A stretch of DNA of 64,000 nt. It comes from Breviolum minutum Mf 1.05b.01 (Eukaryota > Sar > Dinophyceae > Suessiales > Symbiodiniaceae). This document shows positions 1 to 13,600 of this stretch, piece after piece (the first letter of the stretch is position 1; every line of letters starts with the position of its first letter). Location: contig DF241542.1 of the NCBI GenBank assembly GCA_000507305.1, positions 1 through 64,000 of the forward strand, read 5' to 3'. A program made the translations under genes and the position numbers. The notes below the pieces were generated by a model, which made no database searches, was not told the DNA's origin, and saw only the letters and a program-made list of their open reading frames with translations.

Positions 1-880
1 TTTTTTTTTTGGAGAGTTAGAGAAGTGTGATGTATCCTCAACCTTCACAGGGTGTCTTTGGTCAATGCCGTTGGGTCGTTGCGCTCCTTCAGGTGCCTCA
101 GGTGGCCCATCAGCCGCGGCCCAACGATGCTTGTTGTGGGGTGGTCAACGTCGGACGCTTCCGGAGAGATCGAGATGAGGGAAGTTGGTAGGTGATGGAT
201 TTGGGCAAAATGTATATATTGCTTGGGTGTGGTCCCACTCCCAGGTTGCCTGGATGCCAGTTGAGTCGGTTTTAGCTTGGGATCTTTTTATGATTTTTTT
301 ATATTTTTGTTGATTCGAAAAACAGATTCATTCTGGGGGAGCTTCACTGTTTGTCAGGGCCGCACCCAACGTATTGGGTTCAACCCCCACCACAGCCACG
401 ATTCCAGTCACCAACCAGGGGATTGCTAGATTTTTAGGCTCGGTTATCCCAAGCTTAAAAAATGCCACTGTTACTGGGTGGGGCTTAAATCCAATATATG
501 CAAAGTTTGTTGGAGTTGAGATTTTTCGCCAGAAAAACGGGCTTTGTGTGTTTTTGTTTGGAGGATGGGGACATTTGTTGATACTTGCCAACGAAAGTTG
601 GGCGTGTGCATTTCACTTTTGATGAGTGCTTAAAGGTTTCTAGAAAAGTGGCATTCCGAGCTGCCTCGTATTGCCAGAGTGCGGTATAAGGTATAAGAAC
701 CTAGTAGCAAAGTTGTTGTGCATTGCCTTAAATGGCTGGCCGCTAGTTGTCTCCATGTTTGCTGTTATATTGATACTTTGTTTTTTTAATAGTGAAATAC
801 AATCCAACACCATACATCCTACCAAATGAAACTCAACACACATGGCGTTGTGGCAACATTTATAGGATGCAACATGTCCA
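1..880. other. no supported gene
   Basis: The stretch starts with a T run and has no reading frame with clear protein character. A short open stretch around 361-420 follows an AG|G acceptor-like site and could be a small exon, but nothing in it is recognisable. Confidence 0.4.
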
Positions 881-1006
881 ATGACTCGAACTTTTCGCCG
901 GAAGGAGCTAACTGATGAACGACGGGCGCGGTTACTGCGAGATTTAGTGAGCAGTGGACGCTTACCCTTTGGACAGTGGCTTGGATCAAACAAATTGTAT
1001 AACTGA
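881..1006 (+). CDS. candidate exon or 41-residue ORF, Arg-rich
   Basis: A short frame from an ATG to TGA encodes a basic, helix-prone peptide with the segment RRKELTDERRARLLRDLV followed by SSGRLPFGQWLGSNKLYN. The composition (Arg/Leu/Glu heptad-like, then Gly/Pro) looks like real protein rather than chance translation of this AT-rich DNA. I do not recognise the family. It could be a 3' exon of an unseen gene or an upstream exon of the RBR gene at 5.7 kb. No acceptor was fixed with confidence. Confidence 0.3.
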   Translation: MTRTFRRKELTDERRARLLRDLVSSGRLPFGQWLGSNKLYN

Positions 1007-2859
1007 GGAGTTGGGTAGGCAAAAACATGATTCAATCATTTGGAAGTCGGTTTGCTTTAAAAGTACATGTTACATGTTCAAGAAAATTATCTAGATTTTT
1101 TTGTGTTCTTCAGATGGTACTTAAAGGTTGATTGATTAGTTGGGATGATTTCAAAGCAAGACATTTGCGAAGATAGCTTGCAAGATTTCACGAGAGGAAG
1201 CGCTTGGAAAAGTTAATGAATGAAACAGTTGGGGGTCACCACATCCTTTTTGGCCAAGTTCATGTATACTATCCGAGTGTTGCGGGAGATCAACAAAACG
1301 TGTTGAGTTTTATAGGACGCTCCCCGTGAAACGGATTTTCTAGTAGGAATATGACAGCAAACCACCAAACTTTAAAAGCCCATCAACCACATTATTGATA
1401 TCAGTTGCAGGAAGAGTTGTGCGACAATAGCTACTTGAGAGCTCTTGCCCTCCAAAACAGGATACAGTAAACAAAGCACTGGAAAAGAAGCTGTTTGAAC
1501 CTGTTCACGATGCAGTTTCTACATATTTCTACATCATTGCTTGTTCATTCGGGAGTTGTTTGAATAGTGACTCCCCGTGACCCCCCCTTTGTGTGACTGG
1601 TTTTTGAGGCTGTATGTTGTGAATGCCCACGCGCAAACACCATTACACTGTGCTGCTAGTTCGGGTTCCTGCGCAGTTATCCAGGACTGGTGGGATTTGT
1701 TTCCCTTTAAGGGTTGAGATGGACTGCAACGATGTTGGGGTCATATGTGCCAGCTGAACTGAGGTTTTTAAAGTCTTCATTGAGTTGAATCATAATCCCA
1801 GTTGTTTTCTATACTTCCACATCCTGGTGTGCTGGACCTCTCAACCTGAAAACGCTTTCCGTTTAGAGAAAGGCGACCAGTTTCAACTCAAAGCACCCAG
1901 GGGCTTAAGGTTCCAGGTAACAATTTCTGCATACAAGTCTCTGGTGAAACAGTGAACCCCAAAATCCCACTGAAAAGTGGAGTATGTATGTTGTAAGTTT
2001 GACATGTTTTTCAATAAACGGCACAAAGATCCCATGCACCATCACCATGTCATCATCGTTCACCATGTAGGAGTTATGGACCTTGGGGAACCATACCACA
2101 GGGCTGGGTGCTGCTGAAGAGGTAGAGGAGGTATGGAGGGGCAGCTCAAGAACTCCAGAATCTATTCAATCAATTTCATTGATTTCTGTACGTACGATCA
2201 TTTAGAGTACAGTGATGTACAGTGTGCATTTGTTGTTCCTTCTTGTATTTTGTCGGTTGTTCATTCGCACTTGTTGTTTTCAGCCCTTTAGTCAGTAGAT
2301 GCTTCAAAGTAACTTCCACCTTTTTTCCTGGTGGCTTGGTGGCATATTGAATAGATATATTGGCGAAATGTCAACCTTTCAAGTTGAATCCAGGCTGGTG
2401 GCGAGATGCTTTGGGCTGAAGATATCAATGGCGACTCTCCATGTGAGGCGAAAACCCTCAGGATGTCCTGCAAAACCTGGACTTTGCCACTGTTTAGTGG
2501 GAGAAATATCCGCATCCTGCATTTGAGTTCATTTCTGGAAACTTGATGTAGCAATGTAAGAAATCCCACTGATATGGAACCTTTGCCCCAAGTTTCCAAC
2601 TTTCACTAGAGTCACTAGGACATGAAGCATGGCATGGATATCAATACCCCAATGAAGTAACGACACGTGTAGATTACCAGGCGGTTACCAGAATATTCAA
2701 AGGCAGAAGGGGATCAACCAAACTTCTAAATGATGAACATCCCTCCAAAAGAAGAAACAAAAACAGCAAAAACAACTGTTCAGAGTTCGAGGTTTGTCGG
2801 AACACTGGGTCCATATATCCGATCCCTATATATAAGTTAATCCGCAACATCGCAACCAG
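1007..2859. other. no supported gene
   Basis: AT-rich sequence with short open frames only. I see no conserved motif, no long repeat and no RNA gene. It may be upstream or intronic sequence. Confidence 0.4.
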
Positions 2860-3047
2860 TGGGACCACCCTGGCTGCCAGTGATGATTGACGGTGAGGCC
2901 GCTTTGAAGAAAGGACATGTCAGCGCCGCACGGCTTCTTGCTGGAGACCATGGTCAATGGCAGGGACTTTTGCTTCTTGGCTGTTCAGATAAGACAGTGG
3001 TTATGAAACTTCCTGGGGATGAGAAACAATGGGTTACACTCCTCGAA
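2860..3047 (+). CDS. candidate exon, unknown protein
   Basis: An open stretch of about 62 codons lies between a CCAG acceptor and a GAA|GT donor. It reads through MIDGEAALKKGHVSAARLLA, then GDHGQWQGLLLLGCSDKTVV and MKLPGDEKQWVTLLE. The mix of hydrophobic strands and charged turns resembles a folded domain. I do not recognise it. It lies upstream of, and on the same strand as, the RBR exons, so it could be an N-terminal exon of that gene. Confidence 0.35.
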
Positions 3048-5691
3048 GTTTAACACACCTCACCTGCAAAGATGATGGTTGGAAGACTACTTTGATCTTT
3101 TGGGGATTGGAAACGGCAGGGGCTCTGTTAAATTTCTAGGGAGTATTTGAAGTTTTTGCAGGGTCGATTGCGATTCCTTATGGTGATTGGTTGCACCTAA
3201 TTCCAGTCAATTGTTGAGTTGAGGGGTTGAGTCAATTCAGAGTGGTAACAAGAAAAAAATGCCAGACCAAAAAAAAACATATAATCTTTCGGATATGATT
3301 CTTGAAAGTATCCACTTGGGACTTCATCTCGAAGGGACCTATTCTGTACTTTAAGTGAAGCAAAAGTAGGTTGCCATATGCATCCAACTTCCTAGAGGTA
3401 AAAGAACACTTGCTATGCGAGCTTTATATATATAGCTTTGATATGCTTTGATGTGCTTTGCAGACCCGGCCACATTAATTTCATAATCAATCGAAGGTAA
3501 CTATCCTTAATCCTTCCCCAGGAAACTCTCCCAGCAACGGCATGCGTTGCGCGAATGCTTGGCTGGTGCATTGGGACAGATGAGTCCTGATCCGTCACTT
3601 GGCACCCCAAGGATTTGGGTGAATACGACCGGCAGCCGGGAAGGTTTTGTTTTTTCCTCATGTTTTTTATATATCCAAAATCATATGAAAATTTGCATGG
3701 ATTTTTGTCGGGTTGTTCATCGCAAGGTTTCTTTTTATACATGAGACCAAACTGGACCAAGCTCCCCCCAAAAAGTTGTTTGTGTTTTTGTCCGGGTGGG
3801 TTTTGTTGAGGTTGGTTGGGTTGTTACTTCATGACCTTAGCTGCATGTGTTTGGTATTTTAGTGGGAAATGTCAGCCCACTTTTTTGGGGGGGAAATAAT
3901 GATTATTCCAAAGATATCAGAAACACAACGTAGCTACCATGGCTGGAATATCATGCAGTCGATGTTTTCGCTTCTTGCGGTCTAGAATGGCTTGAACATG
4001 TCCAGCTATATTACTCACGGCAAAGTAGTAGGGAACCACGGTAAATACCACAGAGACATCTATTGATCCTGGGCTTGCTTCCTGCAAGGATGGCACAATG
4101 TACCTGTCAAGCATTTTGAAGTGCAGTAGGTACCGGAAGAAGCTATAGACCCATAATGTAGTCCTTCATCTTCACTTGACAAAAAATATAGCTCCTTTGA
4201 GGTTTGAATGTCCATAAGACGTCAGGTTTCATAAGTAGGGATACCTGAGCGAGTTATTCAAGCATCAAATCTAACACAATCCTTAAGTCAAAGGTAAATT
4301 CCACTCATCATGTTGAGCCCTCCAAACCCTCCAAACCCTCCAATAGCATGCTGCCTTTCTCCACTGCATCTCCAAGCAGAACAGCAGGAAATCATGCTAT
4401 GGCTCCTCCCGCCCCAAACAAAAAGGTATATTCAAGGTATATATAGTTAAAAAAAAACATCACCTAAACCTTGGGGAAAATCATCAGTCGATGTTTTCTC
4501 AACTCCAAGGCCCGAAACTGCATCACATCAAAAGTCCAAGATGATGATCCATGAAGATGCGGAACAACTCTTAGTACATCTCAATAATCAGCACCTTGGA
4601 CACAGATTTTGGCAGAATCATTGAAAGATATGAGATGCGTGTGTTTTTTGATGGGTGTCATAGTGGATGTTTCTTGTTTTAAGCCTGGAAGGAAGTTAAG
4701 ATCAAGATATTTTAGGTGATTTGACAGGATTCATGTTCGTTTACCTTCATTGCACCTAGTTTTTTTCTAAGATTGCGTGTCTACCCGGGTTGCTCCTATG
4801 TATTGATGCAGTCTAAGTTTCTAGATAACAGTGTAATCCTCAGGGTCACATTTATTATCTGGCTACGACCTGAAGTGGCAACCAATTGGCACTATTTTTC
4901 AGCTAAGGTCAATGACATGAGCTTAACCACCAACATGTACACCGCAAATGAACCTCTCTTTGAGTTTACTTTCTATACCTTGTGGATCCTTGTAGCAATC
5001 TGTGACATTGAGAGAATGTTAATATCAATGCATTTTTCCCCGACAAAAATTTGTGGGTTGCTCGTTCTTTTGGGATCCAACGCTTCTCCAGGATCCACGA
5101 ACTCCAACAAACATGCGGCAGCTTGGATCGTGTTGGGTTGACGAAAGTGATGTTCTGGTGATGATTAAAAAGATGCATTTTTAATTCCTTTAATGAGGGA
5201 AACACCCGTGAAAAACAAGTTGTCACCTTTTTTCTTAAGGTAGAAAGACACTCTATAAACCCCAACGAAACTTTTCAAACGTGCTGCAGGGAAGGGGAGA
5301 TATAGACCCAAATTCTGACCAGGACTTCGTCATGAATGAAGGTTTGGAAGTTAATGTTGCCATTTTGAGAGCATCCACAAATTCAATGTCCCAGAACTGT
5401 CATTTTTTCAGAGACTCGAAAAAAATGGAAAATTCCTATGTTTTTTCGATCAAAATCAACATCCGGAAACTTGACACCTGGTGAGATCAGTTTCACTTCC
5501 TTCAGGTTGGTGACTTAAGGAGCAATTCCAAAATTTCAAAGCAGTATGTAGCCCCTCCTTTTGGAAGGATTTTTGACGATGACCTTGGTAAGCGGTAGAT
5601 TTGTCATAGATGGGGGTGTTTTGTTTTTGGCAACAGGCAGGACATTCGACTACCTTCATTCTTTCGACATCTCCAGCCTCGTTTCTGAAAG
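3048..5691. other. no supported gene; likely intronic or intergenic
   Basis: Only short, low-quality open frames are seen. There is no recognisable domain, tandem array or long inverted repeat. Confidence 0.4.
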
Positions 5692-5830
5692 GTTTGGTCT
5701 TGGCTGGAACGACTGCTCAGCTCTTGCCCCGCAATGCGGCAGAAGCCTTGCTCCGAAGCAACGAGTTTGATGTGCAGGCGGCCGCCACCGCCTTCCGTGC
5801 TTCTCCGAGAGAAGCCTTGGATTTGGCCGG
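5692..5830 (+). CDS. RBR gene: UBA-like exon
   Basis: AAAG|GT acceptor side and GG|GT donor side. The peptide contains AAEALLRSNEFDVQAAATAF followed by RASPREALDLAG, the Leu/Ala helix pattern with a central Asn-x-Phe-Asp-Val seen in UBA-like domains ahead of RING1 in Ariadne proteins. An upstream start was not found. Confidence 0.55.
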
Positions 5831-8430
5831 GTTTCTTGGAACCAAAAATCGTGTAATGTAGGGAAGGTCAACGGAAAACGGAATGGAAAACCATGAAAAC
5901 CCCAATTTAGCCCCAAAGACGATCATGGAACCTGAGTGGAGGTTTGTTTTTTCAAAATCATGATTTTTCAGGTTTCATGTTAATTTGCTGTCCTTGTGTA
6001 CATTCCAAGATGTATCAAATATCTATGGATTACATGAAGCAACAGGGCAGAAGTCTTCAACTTGTTGAGACTTTTATGGAGGACCGAATCTTGTTGGGCC
6101 CCTCAATCCACCATATCTTCTACTATTCGAAATTAGGCCGGCCCCCAAAAAAGGAACATAGTCTCCCAACCACCATTTTTCAGGAACCATGTCATGTTAG
6201 TTGTAGGGGGGGCTCATAAAAGATGCCAAAAAAAAACATTGAAAGGAAACTCGTACTACTTATACCGTTTGGTAGCTTGATTTTGTTGGACTCCAAGTCC
6301 TTCCGCTAAGTAGCATGGCGGCATTTGATTACCGACTTTTTTACCGTAAAATCCAAGGTTGCGTGGGTTGAACCTACGCTTAGCCAGTGACGTGGATACT
6401 GTCGGAATCACCCTGATAGATGCGTTGCTTGGTCCTGAATAGATGGAGCTTTTGTGAGGATGATAAGATGTATGGACCGTATGGAAAACTTTGTGCCATC
6501 CTATCATAACCTCTTATTAGATAACCCCTATCATCTATCACCGCTTATTATCCTCACATCTTATCATCCTCGAAGTATTAACTGTTGGAGTCACCATGTT
6601 GTAGATTTTGTGGCTTTGAATAGTTCAATCTTTCAATGTTTAAAGCTTTCTACAACCGTCCAATGTCATAAAGTTGTACATGAAATATTGATTTGAACTT
6701 GAATCCATGTGTTTTTTTGCCAGAAACAGCATGACGAGTGAATTCAAAAATTCAAGTCGTTGTTATGGTTGTTGCTGTGTTGTTCACAACTTCAACCCTC
6801 CATCCACCCCAGTAAAAACACTTCGCCGTTCCAAGGGTTGCCCTTTTAAGGTCAGGGAAGGCAAGCGGAACGGCCACGTCAAGTCTTTGTGCCCGCGGAA
6901 GGGACATGGGAAAACAAAACACTCGAAAAATCTCCGACGTTCATGTCGGAAAGGACGACTTGACCATGTGATATTTCTATCAGTTGGCCTGTATTCAAGT
7001 GTTCCTTCGCTTGGAACACCTTCGATGATTCAAAGTCACCATCCATTGGTAGTATCATATATTACCCATGAACCACTTTCCCAAAAGTCAGCCCTCCATC
7101 CACGTTACCTGAAGCTCTCCAGGTATCGTGTGTTTTGATGAAGTGAACCTGGAAAACTCGGCATGTAAACTCTCCTTGTGCCAACATACGGTCTGTGACA
7201 ATTGCATGGCGATGCATATCAAGGTGCCTTTGGCCAAAAAAAACACACCCATGGCGAAAAGGGGTGTGAAGATGTGAAGGTGTTGAAATAATGGGGGTTG
7301 TTTTCAAATAACCAAATTGATTCGGATATGTTTGATTTGTTTGGTTGCTACATGATGGTGGACTTCCTCCCATTCTCTTTCATTGGGCTAAAGGCTGGTA
7401 ACGATCTCCAGCTTGACTCTCGAGGTGCGCTTGGATGAAGGTGATGTGAGTGGCGTGGCATGTCCTGAGCCCAACTGTCGATTGCCCATCACAGAAGACA
7501 TCCTGAAACGTATCTTCGGTTCAGATAGTCCAGCTACTTGGCGCCAAAGGTTGGAGTGGAGGGGAAAAATACCAGTGTTTTTTGGGGTGTTTTGTTGGGA
7601 CAGTGAATCTGGAGATGGATCCATTTCGGAGATTAGATTCACAATAGGCAATCTTCAGGGTGGATGAAAACAACTCATTGCCGGAAGTAGGTGGTGGTTG
7701 TAAACATTTCTCATTTTCACCCCTATTTGGCAAAGATTCCCATTTTGTCTAATAACTAATATTTAAATACTTTTCCACAGGTTGAAACCACCACTTGGAG
7801 TATGATTTCACATTTTTGGACACTTCCAAAAAGATGCGTCCTTTCTGAGCCCCTGTTTTTCTCGTCAACCACGTAGATACAATCTTGGATCAAAGTCCGT
7901 ATTTGAAAAGTCACTTATTTTTTTTTGAATTTTAACCAGGAATTCTGAGTGAAACAATCCACAAATGTTTCCAGTTTTCCAAACGAGACCTAGCTGGTCC
8001 TGGTCAAAACCTCCCAATGATACAAGCAACGACGAGAAGAACAGTCCGGTAAGTTTGGGTGCTGAGGAACAAGCCAGACTGGAGCAGTTGAAAACCTTGA
8101 AATTTGTTGCTTGACAAAAGATAGAAAAAAAAACATCAGTGACCTTTCAGTCAGATGTTTTTTCTTTGGAAAAACACGCCTGGTGTCTTTGTTGGATGAC
8201 AGTTTTGGGGAAAGCAGTTCACGTAGCTTCAGGTGGATATGAGCAAGAATATGGCCGGGTACTCAGTTTTTATAGGGTGAAGGCAGCATAAGGCAGCGAC
8301 ATCCCAAAGTTTGCGCCACCTTTTCCTCTCATAGGTGGAAAACGGCCCAAGTTCGGACAAGGAAACCATGATCTCGTTGTTTTCCCTTTGGGCAGGGATT
8401 TGTTTGAAGATTCATGGCGATAACAACAGC

Positions 8431-8467
<37 letters not shown>

Positions 8468-10591
8468 GCAACATCAACAGCAACAGCAACAGCAACGGCA
8501 CTGTCAATTCTCACTTGCTTGCCTTTGACCAAAAAACACCGTGGACCTAGGCATGGTGTCCATCACCGGGCTGTGGCAGAGTGGTGTCATATCCCAGTCA
8601 GGAGAACTGTGGATTCGTTTGGTGATGGCCATAAAAGGGCTCCCCAAAACAAAAAAAAATCTACGGGGAAGTTCGTTGAAGAATTTCCTGCCGAAAGCAA
8701 TATTAAAGTAAGGATTTGGAGAAACAATCTCAGGGTGATGTTGGAATGGGGGTTTTCGGGTTGGTCAGCATGGTCATCCAATTTGATCCACTTGTGAAAC
8801 TTCCTGACAATAATCTATGTTTGTTTGTTGGGCAATCGTAGGTTTTGCATGACCCAACTGGAAGATTTTGATGCCCAGTGCTTTCCGTTGCGATGTTGCT
8901 GGTATTGGTTTCAAAGGTGGGTAAGTTGATTGCCTGATACTGATGTCGGTCCTGTTTCCTGTACCGCTTCTAGGGTAGAGTTTACATTGAAGCTACACAT
9001 CACAGGGTCAGATTGGTCTTCAGTTGGCGCAATGATGTGAAAATTCCAGGTGCAGTATTATGCCATGAAAAAGCTGGAGAAATGACAAATACGTTCTTAA
9101 ATTTGAGTATCTTTGAAGTATTTGAAACATGGGACTTGGGGCTATCCAATGTCAACACACGTATACCGTATACCCCCCACAGAAGCTGGAAGCCTGGAAA
9201 GATGCCCATCACTTAGCTCCCAATTTTCAAAAGCTTAAAATGCGACAATTTTCGAAAATCGAAGTGGTAAAAGTTAAAATCCTGAGTTATCACCAGAATT
9301 GTTTATTAGGTGGGGATCCCATACGAGTGGGAGCGAGTTTGATTTTTTTCGTTAACACCCCCAAAAAAACAACGAGAAAAAACACACAACCAGGGCGAGA
9401 AGGTGAAGGCCATGACGGTGGTGTGTAGCTGCGGCGTGTCCTTTTGCTTCACCTGTAAACAGATAGGAGGTCATGAGCCTGTACCTTGGCAAGGTTGGGG
9501 GAAAGGTGAGAAGGGGATCAAAACCGTCCTTAGTGGATGATCAGTAGATGAGTGGTGGATGGTTTTTGATGAAATAAACGAAGTTGTTTGGGTTAGTAGA
9601 GTGGGTTAGTAGTGGGTTAGTCAGTACTAAGTGTGGTTTAGTAGTTGTAACCTACAAAGAAGTGACTTTCATTTCACAGGAGATCACCCCTCTAATCGTA
9701 CAAGAGGACCGTGAGGATGCCAGGGTTTGTCAAGTTATACCTGGGAGCAAACAGTTTTCAAAACATAGGTTGGTATAATGTATATTGTACCGTATATCAG
9801 TCAACACCAATAGAAACCCGTGATTGTTCTACTTGAACAACCGCTTTTGGGTCCTACGTGTTTTTTCGTCGAATCATTGCCACAGAGATTTCTTCCACCA
9901 TTTTCGGTGGAATTGTAAGGCTTAGCAAAACAGATGTTGTGTCTGGACTTTAGGGGTTTCAAGTTGATGGAAAGGAGCTTTGCAACGGGGACTTGAATGT
10001 TTCAATGGGAAACAAGATCGTTCAATGAATGCTGATCTTTTTGTCGAGACCTTTTTTTTTCATATTGGAGGCTTCGGAGTCCCCAACAGGTGTTCAACTT
10101 GTTGACGGTCTTTCTGAGACCTCCCTGAAGTCTCTTTTCAAGAAAATCTGTGAAACTTTATGGAAAGGAATATTCACAAAAGCCGTATGCCCCAAAAGGG
10201 ATTGGCTTATGGTTAAATTTCATTGTTGGGTTGGCACATGAACTGGTAGGTCAGAATAGTAATGACAGAAAGAGATATATCACTTGAGCAAGAAACAAAG
10301 ACGTCACTGTGAGTAAAATCAGATTTTCTATAAGTATAAAAATCCATCAATACGTAAAAAGTGCATCAAAAAGTAAGCATCCAGTAACCATCACTACAAA
10401 AACCCAATCCATCGCCCATTTTTGGTGGAAAAAAATGTGATGGCAGCTTGACATCTAAGGCCCCATGCCAAAGCTTCGCAGATTTTCTGAAAGATTTGGC
10501 ACTGGTACGACGGCAGATGCAAGATGTCCCCTTGGCAAAATGTTGTTTGGGATGGGCTGGAGACTTATAGAGGTGAGGTGAGTGATCGAAT

Positions 10592-10628
<37 letters not shown>

Positions 10629-13600
10629 TTTGGGGGGGCATTAGCTTACATAGATTTATCTTAGAAATGTGTTCAAAGATGTTCTGTTGTCACTTGTTGC
10701 GTTGGATTCCAAGCGGATGCCTGTGTGATTTTGAAATTGAGTGTGAACTTGGGAGGTATGTTGGGGTGAATGAATTGAAATCTCGTTTTGGGGATTCAAT
10801 ATGTTTCATTGTGGGATCAAGAAGTGATGGGAACCTCCAGTAGGAAACACCGGTTTCCATTGAGATAGAACAGGAACCCATGATAAACAACCCCGGCAAG
10901 CATGAAAGCATCTAAAAATTCAACTGGAAATGATCAAATGTACATGAAACTACGAGGAATCAAAACAACTCAGTTGATTTTTTCATACCAACTGTTGGTT
11001 TACCAAAGGTTGATAAGTGATAAAGAGAGCGTTTGGGGTTTGGTCCATTGGTGGTTTAGACATCCGGGATGCTCCCTTTGGTACTGGCGGACGCCTGTAG
11101 GTTGTCTAGTAAAGGAAATTCCATCAAATCGGCGAAGAAAAATAGATTGAGAAAAGCAGAAGTGAGAAAAACCTAAAAACACCCCCGAAAACTAACATGG
11201 AACCTGAAAATGCCTCCTTGGAAAAGGAAAAACCTCCATTTTGGGGTTCCATGTTATTGTAATTTTCGGGGGTATGTATATATATATATATATATTCTAT
11301 GCATATTACATATACAAACCTCTAAAGCCATGGATTTTTTATAGTCCTCCACTAAGAGACTTCCTCACCATCCCAACAAAAATCTGATTGCTGGGTGTTG
11401 GGGCAGTTGGGGGCTTCTACCTGGAACAAAGCCGGCGGCTTGCCACGTGGAGCCATCCAGGAAACTAACAAGTGGCTTTCAAAAAATTCCAAGACTTGCT
11501 CCTGTGGTGCGATCATTCAACGAAGTGGTGGCTGCAATCACATGTGACGTGGTCGGAAAAATTGTGTCAAAAATTGTCTTCCCTTGAAGTGGATGCACAT
11601 TTTCAACACTACTTTTTGTTGGAAGGATGCTTCTTAAAAAAACTAAGAGTTTTCATAGATCTGGGGTCATTAATTCACCAGTCTAAGGGTGGGGTTGAAC
11701 AAATCCGAATGCATCGTAATTTTGAGGGATTTCCTTTCAATAGTGAAGTGTTTCGTTTGGTAATGCAATGACACCAGTAGATGGCCATGAAATGATTTTT
11801 GTCCAAATATTTCACCAGGGGCTGTTGAAAAGTAGGGATTGTCAAGGGATTGTCGCTAAATGTCTATGTGTTTTTATCCGATATTATCACCTTGTGGTTT
11901 CACACCGGATGGAGAGCATTCCCGGTCTTATTTATGTAACGTTTCACCCCTCTTGAACACTTGAAATTGAGCAGTATTTTTCATGAACTTGCTTGTATCA
12001 GCTAAAGGTCCGTTGGTGGTTTGGGGCCCGTTGGTTTGGATTCCTTGGATTCCATCAAAGGGATGGTTTTCTCAAGGGCAGCCCGATTCGAATCCCCAAG
12101 CCAGCAACCCAAACCACCAATTTACCCCTAGTTGATTTTATGAACCATGGGAATCCCTTGCCAAAATCGTTTGTTACTAGGAATTCCCTCATAATATATG
12201 TACCCATTGATATCCTCCATGTCGCGACTGCAAGTGCTCAGGATTTGTAGCGTTTGTGGTCGCCACTTTTGTCTCTCGGAGATGGCTACCAGCAGTTTTT
12301 GTTGAGCTTTTGAGCCCAATTTCTTGAGCCTGTAAGTGTAGCAAGTTGTAAGTACACTATGTTTTTGATCAACTTAGATCTCAAGACATTGGCACCAACC
12401 AAGGTGTGCCTGTTTTAATGGTCGAAAGGCTAATCCTACTTTCAGCATTGATCAAGGTGAAGGACATGGCATTTCTGTCACTCAACGGTGAGCTTTCCAA
12501 ACTGATTTGAATCTTCAAAGCGCTTCATACAGTGGGAGACAATCCGGTTATTCACCAAGTGGGATGCTGTGACACAGCAATTATTGTCCATCAACTGCTG
12601 TGATCCAATCATGATTCATGATTCAATTCACTCAAACATATTTTTCATATCACATGTTTGTAGATATCACCACTTGGTTGTTACCAATCAAATGATTTTT
12701 GTTGGTCCTAAAATATCAAGAGATGATTTTATACTATCCTACTACCCGGGTTACCATGACATTTCATGCATGTTTAGTTCCATATCACTGTTGTGGTTGT
12801 GGAAGACGTGGCCTCCATGGCTGGTGAATGAGGTTACATGTGTGGTCAAGACTGGGCTCCACATCGTGGGCAACCTGGAGGCTACTTGGCAGTATTGTAG
12901 CCATTTCCTATTTTAAATTTGTTGTTCATGGTACTGTATTTGTACTTGGAAAATGTCACATCAAGAATGTATACTAAACTATGGAAACTGCTCCCCTGAG
13001 ATAGAATGATATCCAGGTGAACTGCAAGTGATGGCATTGAATCAGGTTGCTGACCCTGTGGCGTGGTATTGATCAGTTGTATGCAAGGGAGTTTACCTTA
13101 TTTCTTGCTATTGTGGAGCTGTTGAAATGTGGGAAACCAGGAAATGTTTGAAACAAGCCACATACATCATGATAGAGAGAGAGAGTTATATTTTTCATGA
13201 TACTATTATTGAGTTATTAAAGTTATTATTGCATTGTCCTGAATTTATGGAAGCCCTATTATATATTTGTCAGGTATTTTTTCTACATCCACACTGACAT
13301 CTCTGTTATTTTTTTTCGCTCTTTTGCATCAGAACTTCAGGTCGAAAGCTGAAGGGCATCAGTAGGTTTAAGTTGTCATTTAGTCAAAACCCTGCTGTCC
13401 ATGGGTGTTGCCAGATTGCCAGGCTTTGATTATTATCAGTGCCGTTTACCGACATCAGACGCTTTGCCTGACTTGAACGAGTTGACTTTCGTTAGTTGTA
13501 TTTGTTTGGGGAAGCTCAATCGAGGAATGCAGATGCTTGATTTTTAAAAAATCAAAAAACTCATAAAAACTCCCCCCAAAAGAGTATATTGGTTAGGACC

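Larger units (their letters stand above)
9494..12830. other. introns of the RBR gene with unplaced small exons
   Basis: A TG microsatellite and a MITE-like inverted repeat lie here and have their own entries. Possible exon scraps (for example around 9679-9719) were not securely assigned. The first half of RING2 should lie here if the gene is intact, but I could not find its CPxC motif. Confidence 0.4.

Noticed and set aside
6707..7138. 143-codon Cys/Arg-rich frame as a zinc protein
   Set aside because: Its start overlaps the 38-nt RBR micro-exon, whose splice phases fit RING1. The rest is in a different frame from the RING1 exon and has no consistent zinc pattern.
8329..8797. Open frames with poly-Asn, poly-Thr or poly-Val
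   Set aside because: They cross the AAC microsatellite. Only the IBR exon at 8551-8616 within this stretch has real motif support.
12230..12300. Cys-rich scraps around 12.2-12.3 kb as the missing half of RING2
   Set aside because: Stop codons interrupt the useful frame and no CPxC...GC pattern could be assembled with fitting phases.
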